Shown here piece after piece: positions 1 through 10,842 of a DNA stretch of 64,000 nucleotides (position 1 is its first letter; each line of letters begins with the position of its first letter). Location: assembly GCA_035771165.1 (NCBI GenBank), contig JAWNZC010000304.1, forward strand, positions 248,001 to 312,000, written 5' to 3'. Below the pieces are notes generated by a model. That model worked only from the letters and a program-made list of their open reading frames with translations, did no database searches and was not told where the DNA came from. A program made the position numbers and the translations under genes. The DNA is from Paragorgia papillata (Eukaryota > Cnidaria > Anthozoa > Scleralcyonacea > Coralliidae).

Positions 1-409
1 CATCTCGCATTGTTGGTATTTACCTAATATTTCTTTCAATTATTTTGGTAGTAAATCATATCCCTCCCTCTCCCTCCCTATTCAATGTTGAATTTAAAGT
101 AAGGAACTCAGTGAGCGTTGAAACGAGCACCTAAAGAGTCTCCAACATTGAACAGGGGGGCCGGGGGATACTTGGAGAGGAAAATATTGTCCTTTAGGTT
201 GAAGTGTCCCAACACTTTTGTCACTGATTTTATAGCTGCAATGGGTCGTTCTTGCTTTGTAAAAGTAATAAAAAAAATACTATTTTGCGATTTCAGCTTG
301 GAATTATCCGTGTGGTACTTCTAAATGATTGTATTTTGCATGTTAGTCGTATTTCAGTAGTTGTATAAACTTGTACATACTTGTATTTCAGTCATATTTA
401 ATGAAATTT

Positions 410-612
410 AGTCGTATGTTACTCGTATGTACCCGTATGTTACTCGTATGTACTTGTATGTTACTATTATGTACCCGTATGTTACTCGTATGTACTCGTA
501 TGTTACTCGTATGTTACTCGTATGTACCCGTACGTTACTCGTATGTACTCGTATGTTACTCGTCGTATGTACCCGTATATGTTACTTGTATGTACTCGTA
601 TGTTACTCGGGT
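410..612. repeat. 11-bp minisatellite (CGTATGTTACT / CGTATGTACCC)
   Basis: About 18 units of an 11-bp repeat alternate between a CGTATGTTACT type and a CGTATGTACCC type, with some degenerate units. Short open frames through it (Tyr/Val/Leu/Cys-rich) are artefacts of the repeat. The paralogous array in block A copy 2 (13182-13375) has a different unit order and number, so the array has mutated since the duplication. Confidence 0.9.
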
Positions 613-675
613 GTAGTTTTAGTCTAGATCTGACAACACCGCACATAAAGATTGACAGCTTGTCGTTGTCTGCTC

Positions 676-720
676 CCGTTTCACAACCTTTCACAACCTT
701 TCACAACCTTTCACAACATT
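676..720. repeat. TTTCACAACCT tandem repeat (4 units)
   Basis: Four near-identical 11-bp units are present here and three at 13440-13473 in the duplicate copy. This is a direct case of unit loss or gain after duplication. Confidence 0.85.
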
Positions 721-1679
721 TTACTAAGTTCACTGTGCTTCCTTCGAATGTAAGGTCAAACCACCTTTCGATTTCAAATGAGTTTGAAAAAACACTTGGG
801 GGTTCCTGAATCTGAAAATACAAAGAACCATTTCAGCCTTCGGTGTTCCTGATGTTCTCAGAGCAGCACTTTTCGTATTATAAACATCGATAAAACACTT
901 ACATCGCTGACATGCAATAGTCTCCATTTGAGACATCCGCGGCATCCACCTCCAGTAAATCTAAATTATCTCTAAGGCATCATCTCCAAAATCAAACTCA
1001 TCATCGTGAAAGCGCTCGCGTCTTTTTCTGTCGCCATATTAATAGCCTTGACCGTGCCCCTTCGCGTCACGCGACACGCTTGCCGTGTTTTTCCTTTTTG
1101 AAGTACGTCGTGTTTCCAGACACTTTAATTCTAGCTAGGGACTATGGGCAAACACAATAATACAAGGAATGATAAACGCTTATGGGCTATATACATTTGG
1201 GATCGAACTCAAAAACCGCTTATAACTTCAAACAGCAATTCACTGTGCTTGCCCTACTTACAAATTAACCGCAGATATATCCAGACGGTCTGGCTGGCAT
1301 GCTAGCTATACATTTGAATATTAAGTTGGTAATTGCAGCAGTTTTAAATAAATAATAATAGTTACCTGTATTTTGTATTAATTTGCTGTTTGTCCAGTAT
1401 TTAGTCCATCGCTTTATTAGTCATCGCTTTATAGTCTTTATAGTCCAAGCGCAGAACTTTCTCATGCAGTCATCTCGCCCAGCGCACAACATATTTCCAT
1501 ACGTAAAAGTTGTGAGCGATGATCGTAAATGAACGCCGTTTATCGTACATGGACGTCGTAGAAGTTCGTCTACACAAGCTGCAGTATTTCAATGATGGGT
1601 AAAGAACTAAATTAATAAAGGACGTTTTTCAAGGTAAGTGCATGGTACTCGTAATTTAGCATTTTGACTCGCCAATACG

Positions 1680-1795
1680 AAGTTAGAGTTAATTTAACTC
1701 CAAAAACCGAGTTATATTTAACCCCGAAAAAAGTATTATTTTTAACCTTTTTTGTAACTCCTTTTTTGTAGTTAAATTAACTCCTTCAAAATAAT
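1680..1795. repeat. GGAGTTA/TAACTCC motif cluster (block A1)
   Basis: Repeated heptamers of the type GAGTTA/TAACTC with AT-rich spacers lie in both orientations. The same motif family forms large arrays at 21478-21730 and 24250-24665 and smaller ones at 14440-14660 and 18690-18900. In this copy the cluster is the empty site for the 93-bp TTAA-flanked insertion found at 14511-14603. Confidence 0.7.
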
Positions 1796-1890
1796 ACTGT
1801 GCGCACTTATTTTTCAATAGTGAAATAAAAGTAGCGTGCTGCGTAGGCAGTGTTGAAACAACAATCGAAATTTTGTAAGGTTAGATATAT

Positions 1891-2019
1891 ACTGCCGAAA
1901 CAGAGAACGTAGGAGTCTAACGTTTCGAGCGAAGGCCCTTCGTCAGAGAGAAACGTCTTCTCTCTGACGAAGCTAGGGCCTTCGCTCGAAACATTGTATA
2001 CGTTCTCTGTTTCGGCAGT
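1891..2019. repeat. Hairpin with 'gccgaaacagagaacg' arms
   Basis: A short inverted repeat has arms ACTGCCGAAACAGAGAACGT at the left and the complement at the right, plus an inner pair around CGAAGGCCCTTCGTCAGAGAG. Copy 2 is at 14755-14887. A relative of the arm sequence (ACTGCCGAAACAG) occurs at 51463-51480. The hairpin sits just outside the left end of the larger foldback 2020-3320. Confidence 0.8.
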
Positions 2020-3320
2020 ATGTCTAACCCGAGGGATCCGCCACGGCAGAAATCTCGTACGCTCACCTCAGAAATCACAAGAAATCAAGTCAGAAATCAG
2101 GAAATCAACATCAGAAATCAGGAAATCACTAGAAATTACACGCACTTTGAAATCAGAAATCAACGAGAATATAACGAGAGTGCTAGAGATAATGTGATGT
2201 ATATACTGACAAGTGCAGGTATTGAATATCTGGACCAAGTTCAGGAATTTCCTTATTAACATTCTTAACACATTCTTTCATGGCTTAACACTGCAATTAA
2301 CACTAATGAACATCCTTTCATTCGCCCTCGCAAATTTTGTGATTTCGCATATATTTTTAATTTTTTTCTTTGAATTTCCTGAGTGGTCCGCCAAGTTTCT
2401 ATTGATATTTACTTTCATCATTCGATTAGCTAGTGAATCGTTTTCCCATTTATCTGGAAATTCATAGGGAAAAATTAAAAATATATGCGAAATCTCAAAA
2501 TTTGCGAGGGCGAATGAAAGGATCTTCATTAGTGTTAATTGCAGTGTTAAGCTATGAAAGTATGTGTTAAGAATATTAATAAGGAAATTCCTGAACTTGG
2601 TCCAGATATTCAATACCTGCACTTGTCAGTATATACATCACATTCTCTCTTGCACTCTCGTTATATTATGTGATTGCTGAGCTTACATTTTCTAGCAGAA
2701 TTACGATGACATAACATTAATTGTATCTTTTGACGCTAATAAAAAGCAGCGCAAGGGAACACGCAGATAAAACGTATGAACTGGAATTAAGAACGAAGAT
2801 TATCGCAAACTACTCATTTCCGGTCTCTCATGCAGAGATTTAAGTTGATTTCTGATTTCAAAGTGCGTGTGATTTCTAGTGATTTCCTGATTTCTGATGT
2901 TGATTTCCTGATTTCTGACTTGATTTTTTGCGATTTCTGAGGTCACTTCAACCCACCGACGCGGAGTTTATCTGTCTATTTTAAAGTACAAAATAAAAAG
3001 GGGAAAAAATGACAAAATTCAAGAGTTTCGTGCTTGTGGAAGCTGATTTTGTTATTGTATTAAAGCCGAGTTGTAGGTTTTTCCTTGGATTATGTCCGTT
3101 TTAGTATATACCATCGCCATTAACAAGTCAGAAACAGGGAAAATGCGGTTTGAGGCTTGTAATTTATTGATATAAATAGCGAATCAAAGCAAATCGATCA
3201 TCAAATCCGTGTAGAAATCTGGAAATCACCATTGAAATCTGGAAATCGCCAAAGAAATCACGAAATCCATATCGAACGCTTTAGATGGCCGTGGCGGGCC
3301 CCTCGGTCTAACCTTACTAT
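2020..3320. mobile_element. Foldback element with GAAATCA-rich arms
   Basis: Two arms run towards each other. The left arm (2020-2400) contains GTCTAAC..GAGGG..CCGCCACGGC, then GAAATCA-type short repeats, then about 170 bp of unique sequence. The right arm (2475-3320) carries the complement in reverse order. Arms of this length and a small centre suggest a foldback transposon or a MITE that has acquired subterminal GAAATC repeats. No transposase is present. The copy at 14888-16275 shares all boundaries, so insertion preceded the block duplication. Class is not assigned. Confidence 0.7.
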
Positions 3321-3325
3321 ATATA

Positions 3326-3560
3326 CAGTGTGCATCAAAAAAATTCGAACCCTTAGAAAATGAATTAGCATTCTTTTCAAACAACCGATTGTAGTAGTTT
3401 GAAAGCCCTAAAAGCGCTGTGTTATAAATTAATCAGCACATAAGTTAAACGAAGCGAAAAATCTTTTAAATACTTTCACCATGCATACACTTCAATAGGT
3501 TGTTTGAAAAGAATGCTAATTCATTTTCTAAGGGTTCGAATTTTTTTTGATACACCGCTG
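3326..3560. mobile_element. Tc1/mariner-like MITE with TA target duplication
   Basis: The ends are CAGTG(T)GC/TATCAAAAAAATTCGAA and are inverted for about 60-70 bp, including TTAGAAAATGAATTAGCATT. TA lies immediately on both sides (3324-3325 and 3561-3562). The duplicate block at 16270-16277 reads straight through without the element, which gives an empty site and fixes the ends. A TA duplication with ends starting CAGT is typical of Tc1/mariner elements. At 235 bp it has no coding capacity. It inserted after the block A duplication, or was precisely lost from copy 2. Confidence 0.88.
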
Positions 3561-3726
3561 TAGAGCGTTTTCATCTGACGTCACGGCGGCCATATTGGTG
3601 TACCAAAACAATGAAATGGCGGCCATATTGGTGTACGGTATGGGAATTAGCTCTTTCTTATTGAAATATTTCGTATTGTTTCACCACCCCCATGGGGCCA
3701 CCGATCACGTGATTGAAAACGCTCTA
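3561..3726. mobile_element. MITE with TAGAGCGTTTTCA ends (block A1)
   Basis: Perfect 13-bp inverted ends, TAGAGCGTTTTCA at 3561-3573 and its complement at 3714-3726, enclose TGACGTCA and two copies of a GGCGGCCATATTGGTGTAC segment. The second copy is at 16276-16411 with a 30-bp internal deletion. From memory this sequence type is very abundant in stony corals, which is one reason for the organism call. Confidence 0.82.
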
Positions 3727-4164
3727 TAGGCCGTTTGCTGTTGCACGATATCGTTCACTTTCATTAAGCATGTCTTAGAACTGAAATATTTTTACATAAC
3801 TTACCACTTTCGAATACGCTGAACACGATTCCGAAGAGTTTCCGCTCCGTAGTCCCGCAGTATTTTTGTAAATTCCACTTTTATCTTCACTTCTTTCACG
3901 AGAATCCTGCTATCTGCCGCCATCTTGAAATTAGATAACATTGTCCTCAGCCGCTGTATTATGACCCAGTCTCCTTATTTCGCGGCAGAGTTAATATTTA
4001 GAGCGATAGAACCGAAAGGTCAAAAATGTTTGAAAAGGACTTTGAGAAAGTCTATAGGATTTATTGCATTCTGATTTCCTCCCCAGACCTCTCATTCGAA
4101 CTGTTCAAGATGGAGGAAAGCAGTGATTATAGTGATGACCTTCCGCGCGTTTGTGTAATCCATT

Positions 4165-4445
4165 TTGATAGCTACGCTCAGCAAAAGTATTGTTCAACAT
4201 TTGGACGTAGAGTAATAATCGCGGAGAAAAAAAACACGAAAGGATAAGTCTATTAAGCATTCCATCTGCTTCAGATGTTGCAAAGGCGTATTGGCGAAGA
4301 GAAATAATAAATATTACGGTATTACAAAGGAACACGACGATACGTCGTTGTTGATATAAATGATATAAAAGCTATTCGCAGATAAATAGACGAAGGCAAT
4401 GTACATATTTGTAATACACATTTCCAACCAAGTGACATTGAAGTA
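4165..4445 (+). pseudogene. THAP-type zinc-finger remnant, copy 1
   Basis: Conceptual translation gives a CSTFGRR start, then a segment resembling the THAP core with P-S-A-S-D-V-A-K-x-x-W-R-R-E, and, after a frame change, I-C-N-T-H-F-Q-P-S-D-I. In known THAP domains the pattern is C-x2-4-C, then Pro and Trp, then C-x2-H, followed by F-x-P-x-D. Here the second pair reads C-N-T-H-F-Q-P. A stop codon in the RR-x-DEG region and frame shifts make it non-functional. THAP domains occur in P-element-like transposases and host DNA-binding proteins; which one gave rise to this is not visible. A better-preserved copy is at 33700-33960. Confidence 0.6.
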
Positions 4446-4661
4446 TATACACGCTACATTATATAATTTGGTTATCTGAATTTGATGCGGTAAAAACCAA
4501 TCCTTTCCAGAGAAAGTATACTTTACCGAATGATTGAATGACTTGACAGCTGGATCAGCTGGTTAATAATAGTAGCCCCCCGATTGCATTTGTTTGGGTT
4601 TTGTTTTTTTTGTCATTCTGTTATGGCCACTGATCTATATAAGAGACTGGATAGAGCATCT

Positions 4662-4768
4662 GTTGTCTGAAATTGAACTTTGCGTCATAACGAGGCCAGA
4701 AAGGCTCACTTAGAGTCACATAAAAGAATATTTGAAGTGAAGACCTTTATGAAAGTGGTTTATATATA
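4662..4768. mobile_element. Half copy of CACTTTCATAA foldback MITE
   Basis: This is the right half of the element seen complete at 19203-19392 and 34853-35045: AACGAGGCCAGAAAGGCT, then AAAAGAATATTT, then ACCTTTATGAAAGTGG. The left half is absent here although it is present in the duplicated block B2, so it was lost from this copy. Confidence 0.7.
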
Positions 4769-5084
4769 TATATGGGTTTCGCGACAAAATAATCCGCGGA
4801 TCGGGTGAGTTTGTTTACTTAACATGTGTGCATTTCAATACAAATTTTAGACGAGCACAGAGAAACCGGGCTTGGAGCATGACAAAATTTGCCATAAAAA
4901 CCCATGCACGAGTGATGCGCCAAGTTAAACACAGAGTGAAAATCCTGCACAAAGACGTATAAACACTAAACTGGAAATAAACGTTTTCTCTCTCTGTTTC
5001 TAGTGAACCGCTATTATATTATGTTGTTTATTTTCTGTATTGTATCGGCAGTAGAGCGGTTTAGATTTCTCTTTTTTATTTATA

Positions 5085-5465
5085 ACAGGCTTGTTGCAGC
5101 TTGTTGTGACAATCCAGTACGGATTGTTTGTAACACGTCTGTCCTGGTTGTTATATCAGCTTAGTGCAGACTTGCAATAACTGGCAACAAGTCTGTTGGG
5201 ACAAGTTGTAACAGCATCGTTGATTGCATCAGACTTGCTGCAATTTGTTTTATCAAGCCTGTTATTCTTTGTCATCAACAGGCTTATTGTTGAATGTTGC
5301 AACAAATTGCTATGGCGACAAATTGTGGGCGACAAGTTGCAACAGGGTTGTTGCCGCAGGCCTGTTAAAGCTTGATGCAATCAACAGGCCTGCAGCAACT
5401 TGTTAACAACCTGCAGCAAGCCTGCACATCCCGCAAGTTGTAACAAACCTGCGAGATTCCTGGCT
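5085..5465. repeat. GTTGCAAC/AACAGGCCTG-rich repeat (block B1)
   Basis: A 380-bp stretch has repeated short words TTGCAACA, AACAGGCTTG and GCAGCAACTTGT in both orientations, so it can form many small hairpins. The copy in B2 is 36300-36665. The small open frames inside it are incidental. Class unknown; it behaves like a non-autonomous element with subterminal repeats. Confidence 0.65.
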
Positions 5466-5474
5466 GTGTAGAAG

Positions 5475-5797
5475 TAAACGCAACGCCGTTGCGAGACAAG
5501 TTGCAACAATCGTTGCACAAAGTAGAATCAGGTTCTCATTTCTGCAACGATTGCACCAATTTGTTTCATTATTGCACCATGTAACACCCCATTCAGCAAC
5601 TTGTATCGCAATATTTTATTATGATTTGGCACTCAGTCTCCCCAGTCTATCCGCTTTTATCGAAATCCAAACCATTGGAAAATTGCATAAACGCGTTGCA
5701 GCGTGTAACACCCTTGTCTTGCAACTGCAATGCTGCATGAGTCATCATTGCGAGACCAGTTGCCTGAAAAATTGCACCGTGTAACAGGGCTTTAAGA
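5475..5797. mobile_element. MITE with TTGCACCGTGTAACAGGGCTT end (block B1)
   Basis: The left segment (GAGACAAGTTGCAACAATCG, then TTGCACCATGTAACACCCC) and the right segment (GCAACTGCAATGC, GCGAGACCAGTTGC, TTGCACCGTGTAACAGGGC) are partly inverted relatives. The duplicate is 36675-37005. It resembles from memory a common coral repeat with an AGCCCTGTTACAC terminus. Confidence 0.6.
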
Positions 5798-6104
5798 CAA
5801 TCGGTTATGTGTTTTATACGCATCTCTCGTATTTTCTAATTTTCCTCGTGTCATTATAACACCATAATTCTATAATCGACTTTTTAATTACTAATACATT
5901 ACTAAAATTAAGGGGCCGGGGGTTTTCAGGTACCGTAAGACTTTTCAAGTCTCTTTTCCAGTCATCGCAAAAACAGGTTCGCAGCTTGCTGCGAGTACTT
6001 GCATCTAATTAATTTGGGAACTATACGCATTGTTTTGCAGGCAACACTATTTTATGCAATGGCGTTTAGTTTTATTAACATTAGCAATGTGCAACAGATT
6101 TTAA

Positions 6105-6631
6105 AGGGTATTGGCAATAAAAATTAAGTTTGTCTCGTATGAAAGAACTCGCCAAATGGTATAAGAAGACCTTTTGTAATTTTTCTGTATCTTTCCTGTG
6201 TTTTGAAATATTTCGACCAAAGCGTGCTGTCCGCCATCTTGTTGTAATATTGGGTCTAATTAACTAGGAAATTGGTGACGTCACAAGTAGGGTAAACCTG
6301 ATGAAACTACTCCGTGGGTGCCCAAATTTCCACGAAGGCTTTTCAAATGTTTTGGGTCAATTTAAAATGGAAATAGCGCAACAAAAAATCGAGTTTCTAG
6401 CTCATAATGTCATAAGGTTGGCAAGATAAAAAATTTACTTTACCCTGCTTATGTCGTCACATGCATAATTTTGCATATCGAAAATAATTCCAAGATGGCG
6501 GACAGCACGCTGAGTTTGGTCGAAATATTTCCAAAACCAAAACAGATACGGAAAAATTGTAAAAGGTCTTCTTATACCATTTGACGAGTTCTTTCAAATG
6601 AGATAAACTTAATTTTTATTGCCAATACCCT
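6105..6631. mobile_element. TTAA-flanked foldback MITE (block B1)
   Basis: Inverted arms of about 140 bp start AGGGTATTGGCAATAAAAAT and end in the complement. TTAA lies at 6101-6104 and 6631-6634, and in the B2 copy the ends are AGGG...CCCT with an intact TTAA on each side. A TTAA duplication is characteristic of piggyBac and of some Kolobok elements. Inner arm sequence includes AAGATGGCGGACAGCACGC. No coding sequence. The B2 copy is 37635-38161. Confidence 0.82.
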
Positions 6632-7049
6632 TAAAGTTAGTTTGTTGAATAAACTCAAAACGTACAGTTTTCAAGATCTCTGTTCACCCTTCATACACCA
6701 TTGGTCATATATTAAAGGATAAAGGACTGGGGGGCTAATCATCCTTACTTGCAGCCAGCGGCTGAAGTGCGAAGGACGAAGGACTTTGAATATATATTTA
6801 TTATTTTTCATAGAATTTTTCATAATAATTATAAAATGCGCTCAAAATCATTCCATATTATCTCGATCTTATCATAATTCCATATTATCTCGATGAGGCG
6901 ATTACGAAATTTCGCCCGAGCCTTAATTACTTCGTATCAGCGGAGGGGGTGCGACCGCCGACCAAACGTACTTTATGTAACCCTTCATGAAATGCACCAA
7001 CGCCGGAGTGATTAACAGCCGTGAGCGCCATTGACAAAAAAAGTCTCAA

Positions 7050-7204
7050 TACTACTTCGCCCTCCCCCCCCCCCCCCCCCCCCAATGTTTTCTCCATGGA
7101 TTTGGAAAAATTAAGAAATCGATCTGAAAAAGAACTGGGGTGGACATGTCCACCCCAGTGGTGGACATGTCCACCCCAGTCCACCCCGTGGCGACGCCAC
7201 TGTG
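7050..7204. mobile_element. Poly-C tract and end of a CAGTGGCGTCGCCA element
   Basis: A run of about 20 C residues (7063-7083) is followed by GGGGTGGACATGTCCACCCC (a 20-bp perfect palindrome, 7137-7156), a partial second unit, and CCGTGGCGACGCCACTG. The last string is close to the terminal sequence of the element at 59718-60046 (GGTGGCGTAGCCA). I read it as the right end of a non-autonomous element whose left end is unclear. Confidence 0.5.
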
Positions 7205-7754
7205 CACGTGTAGGCCACAACATTGGTTACATTTACATATCAAACAAACTGAAATATCTCAACAATGAAGCCAGAAAAATAAAAACTTCAAAGTAAGACA
7301 AACTCAATTTTCGTGTTATGGGCACTTTTGCCATGTACCCCGCCCCGTGGCGTTAATTTGGGGATTTAAAGTAGGGGAGCTTATTCAGGGGAGGGGGGGG
7401 GGGGGCAAAAGAGTCTATGTCATCCTTTTTAGCAATTCTTACAGGAACAAGATTGGAGCTCAGAGTGTTTTTCTAAGTTTAACTTACGACAGCTTGTGCA
7501 GCAAAAACAAACGAAAAAACTTTAGAAACAAGATTGCCCTAAAATATTGCCCAAAATCTCACCGTAACGGTTTTATATTGAATAAAAACAAAAAACAGAT
7601 AATAGAAACCTGCACAGAAGTACGGATGGACAAAATTATACTGAGATTGAAAGAGATTACAAATGTGACATCCGTGGGTTTCTGTTAGCCCAGCAGCAAT
7701 CAAGTTTAAAGGTCAGAAATTCTCCATAGTTTTGGGGTGACACGTATTTCACAA

Positions 7755-7886
<132 letters not shown>

Positions 7887-8014
7887 TTTATTTTAAACTG
7901 TAAGATCCTTTCAGCTGTTAAGTATAGCTGCATGGTATAAACAGGATGAACAGTATTTACAATTATATCAACTACCCTAGAAATGACTAACAATATTAAT
8001 TACTATAATACAAA

Positions 8015-8470
8015 TTAAGAACTACAAATATGGCAATCGATGTCAGTTTCTAAAAGATAGTTAAAAAGCGTTTGTTTAAAAATGTTAAAAGAAGTAATTT
8101 CTCTAATGTACACGGGAAGGGAATTCCAATCTTTGGCTCCTGCATATCGAAACATTGACTGTCCTATTTTACTGTTTACTCTTGGTAGATGGAGGAGTGT
8201 GTGATCACGAAGTTCGCAGGAGCTTCGCAGTTTAAAAGCATCAGTCAACTGCTCTGCATGGAAAAATCTAATTTGTTTAAAATTTTTAAAATTGTTAAAA
8301 ATCTAGAAAAGCGCCGTCTACTATATACAAGGATAAAAGTTTCAGCTCACTTCTCATGTCTTGAGTGCATTTTCTTCTTCGTTCGTTTAAAATAATTCTC
8401 ATTGCCCGATTTTACAATCGAAGTATGTAGAGCTTTAAAACTCATCTCAGAATTTTAATAACCTTTTAAT
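8015..8470 (-). pseudogene. CR1/L2-like LINE, 3' end of reverse transcriptase ORF
   Basis: The minus-strand translation contains L-x-x-Q/stop-N-R-A-M-R-I-I-L (8360-8400 region) and, 50-100 codons later, Q-S-M-F-R-Y-A-G-A-K-D-W-N-S-L-P followed by F-K-Q-T-L-F-N-Y-L. These are the usual last conserved blocks of non-LTR reverse transcriptase ORFs (LQNRAxRI, then YxxxxxWNSLP, then FKxxLKxxL). One stop (TAA in place of a Gln codon) and frame shifts break it, and everything 5' is missing, as expected for a 5'-truncated insertion. The stop codon is near 8015, followed by a short 3' UTR and the TAA tail. Confidence 0.8.
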
Positions 8471-8649
8471 GCAAGGCATACAAACTGATGTCAAGAAAAA
8501 CAAAGTAGTTTTTCAAATGGAAAAATACAACTTCATTCTACTTTGGTGCTGTTTTTAAATTTAGTTTTAATATTCTTTTTTAAATTTCTATTTTCATTCT
8601 GTCAATTAATCCCCGAGTTTTGAAAACCCGAAGTACTCCAATATATTTA

Positions 8650-9130
8650 ACAATTATTCACCAAAGTGGAGGTGAATATCCACACTATTCACCGACACTG
8701 AGGTGAATAATTGTTTTAGCATATACCTCATAAATGAAATAACAAGTTTAACATTCTTATATTTTTCGGTATTTTTATACAAGAGTATAAACAAGACACG
8801 GCCGTCGCCGTCGGCCACCAGCAACTCGGTGTACTCGATTATTTGTCGACAAAACAGTTTTTACAGCTTTTGAATATATTAATGGCTAGAAAATTGTAAA
8901 GAAACATACCTGTGGACACTCTTCTACTTAATTTTGTTGTCTTTTCGCGTTATTCTACTACATCAGCCTTGTTTATCAACAAAATCTCCTGCCTCGGTAA
9001 ACAAAGCAAAACTGGTCGCCATCTTGTTTTGCCTGCAGGTGAATAGTGCAGGATATACCGAGCTAGAGGAACCAATCAGATTGCGTGAAAAGCACTATTC
9101 ACCTGCGAGGTATATGCTAAATATATTTAT
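8650..9130. mobile_element. Foldback MITE with GGTGAATA-type hairpins
   Basis: ACAATTATTCACC (8650) pairs with GGTGAATAATTGT (to 8714) as a terminal hairpin. TTAGCATATACCTC (8716) pairs with GAGGTATATGCTAA near 9107-9120. The right half includes GGTGAATAGTGC and its complement. There is no coding sequence; the small open frame between the arms is not supported. Confidence 0.6.
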
Positions 9131-9239
9131 AAAATAGGTTGCGTCTTACGCACGCTGTGATTGGTCAATTACCGTGTTTATATCAGGCTATGTAAACACG
9201 GTTGTGATGTCACGGCACATTTTTTAGCCTTATTTCATA

Positions 9240-9431
9240 AAAGAAATAGAAAATGGATGCCCTGTGTTTATATAACCTGATGCAAACACTCGAGTGGGTT
9301 GGGAGAATTCGAAAGTACTTATGTAAACCCTCGCCTACGGCTCGGGTTCACATAAACTTTCGAATTCTCCCAACTCACTCTCGTGTTTGCATCAGGCTAT
9401 ATAAACACGGGCGGCCATTTTCTATTTCTTA
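9240..9431. repeat. Long hairpin (AAGAAATAGAAAATGG arms)
   Basis: The left arm (9240-9330) and right arm (9343-9431) are complementary for most of their length, including TATAxCCTGATGCAAACAC, GGGAGAATTCGAAAGT and the outer AGAAATAGAAAATGG. The loop is only about 15 bp. A related CGTGTTTATATCAGGCTATGTAAACACGG segment lies just left at 9173-9201. It is a palindromic MITE. Confidence 0.78.
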
Positions 9432-9807
9432 AATATTGTAATCTTTTTACTATTGCCACTACAAGTCCCAACTCACGGAAAGTAGACAACATGACTGGAG
9501 ACGAACTGTCAAAAGTATAAGTTTATTTTAATGATTTACGTAACTATAAGTTAAAATACGGCAATTCAACATTTTCCGAGTTTATATAACAATTCTCATA
9601 CAACAGTGACAATTGTGAACCTAGCGCCAGGTTGGGCAATTTGAGTATCAAGGAATTTGACTTTGGTTTTGGATTGCTACAATGCGTGTCGTGGCGAATA
9701 GTTCTAGCCTTGTTGATCAACAAGAGCAAGGCCAAGTTACCCCATGGCCAATAGGACACGTGCCCTGAGCCCCGCGCTTTGGTGGGTGTCGTGCTCTCAG
9801 CCTCACT

Positions 9808-10660
9808 CACTGACCTATATACAGTATAACTGGACTGCGGATCCACGATACTTTTGTATTACATGAAGTGTCCCCAATTGAACAGCGCCATCTTGTTAGG
9901 TCTTCCGACTGCGTGTTAAAATCATCTATCATCGGTTTCACCCTGGGGCCGACCCCTGGGGACCCAGGGGGATTTGTCCAAGAGCCCAATACAATCACAA
10001 CAAATACCCCAGGATACAGGGCATGATCTATTAGTAAAAAATTGGAAAAAGCCCCCACCCCCTGGGGGGAAGCCGATGATAGATGCATAAAGTACCCCGA
10101 AGTGTTGACGACTCAAACCGATAACCCTTTTGAAGCAAAAAAGGGCTTTAAAAAAGACGTTTACTCAGAAATGTAATTATTTTTTAAAGTAAAAAGTCCA
10201 AAGACATTGAAATACATGTAAATTATGGGGTGAAATAAAAAATGAAACAAATTGCCGTGTTTGTCGAATGAAGCAAGCTCCAAACGGACAATTAAAACAT
10301 CTTCCCGAACACGAAAAAACTCAAGAAACATACAAATACAACATTATAAAACCATTCAGAATTATCCTTTAAAACGAAACATGCATGTAAGTATGTTCAG
10401 TTTAGTTGCACTTTTTGCTTACCGACTATCGTTTTTAGCTTTCAAAATCTTCGTCAAATCCCAGCTCGTTTTTTTTTTTTTTTTGTGAATTTGGTACCAT
10501 TCTCTTTTTAATCTCATAAGACACGGTTAGCCAAAAGGTGGCCCGTGATTGGTCAATTTCGCGACTCAGACCTAACAAGATGGCGCCTGATGGCATGGCG
10601 TGTATTTAGGCCATATTTTCGTGGGGAACCCGCAGTCCAGTTATATAGAGCTGGTCAGTG
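9808..10660. mobile_element. Foldback element with CACTGACC ends and 8-bp duplication
   Basis: The ends CACTGACC...GGTCAGTG are followed inward by matched arm sequence TATAACTGGACTGCGG and GCGCCATCTTGTTAGGTCT, giving arms of about 110 bp. The 8 bp outside are GCCTCACT on the left and GCCTCACC on the right (7 of 8 identical). An 8-bp duplication would fit hAT-type integration. No transposase is visible. Internal sequence includes CCCCTGGGG clusters. A collapsed copy with the same ends and an exact 8-bp duplication is at 58108-58129. Confidence 0.78.
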
Positions 10661-10842
10661 GCCTCACCCAACAATTTAAAACTCATTCCTGTCCGGTTCA
10701 AAACCCAGTCGCAGCAAGTGGTCTCACCAAGTTGCAAATTAACATGGCATTATACCACGACGATAATACCTCAATATATCATTTGAATTGTCTTTACCTC
10801 TACTATTCAAGTTTTGGGTTTTCGGGTCTTGTCGGACAGCCC

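Larger units (their letters stand above)
1..4165. repeat. Duplicated block A, copy 1
   Basis: This stretch matches 12769-16808 in direct orientation almost base for base, including unique-looking sequence between the nested repeats. Copy differences are informative. This copy has an extra 235-bp TA-flanked insertion (3326-3560), one extra 11-bp unit in the TTTCACAACCT array (676-720), and about 50 bp near 3997-4055 that copy 2 lacks. It lacks the 93-bp insertion at 14511 and about 80 bp of GAAATC-rich repeat present near 16130-16225. It starts at the window edge, so its true left end is unknown. It contains no recognisable gene apart from the THAP-like remnant at its right end. Confidence 0.93.
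4165..6770. repeat. Duplicated block B, copy 1
   Basis: The sequence from the THAP-like remnant to the AAGGACTGGGGGGCTAA segment is repeated in the same order at about 33690-38300. The distant copy carries at least three additional segments (33960-34482, 35231-36170, 37205-37545) that are absent here. The blocks share several nested MITEs at identical positions, so this is segmental duplication and not independent insertion. Confidence 0.92.

Noticed and set aside
371..627. Overlapping Tyr/Val/Leu/Cys-rich open frames
   Set aside because: They are translations of the 11-bp minisatellite in several frames; the copy at 13182 changes unit number freely.
2020..2622. Asn/Arg/Glu-rich frame from 2020 and the matching minus-strand frame
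   Set aside because: The plus and minus versions are the two arms of one foldback, so the same sequence is read twice; no domain is present.
5156..5784. His/Cys/Leu-rich small frames in block B1 and its copy
   Set aside because: They follow the GTTGCAAC word repeat; indels between the two block copies shift the frames freely.
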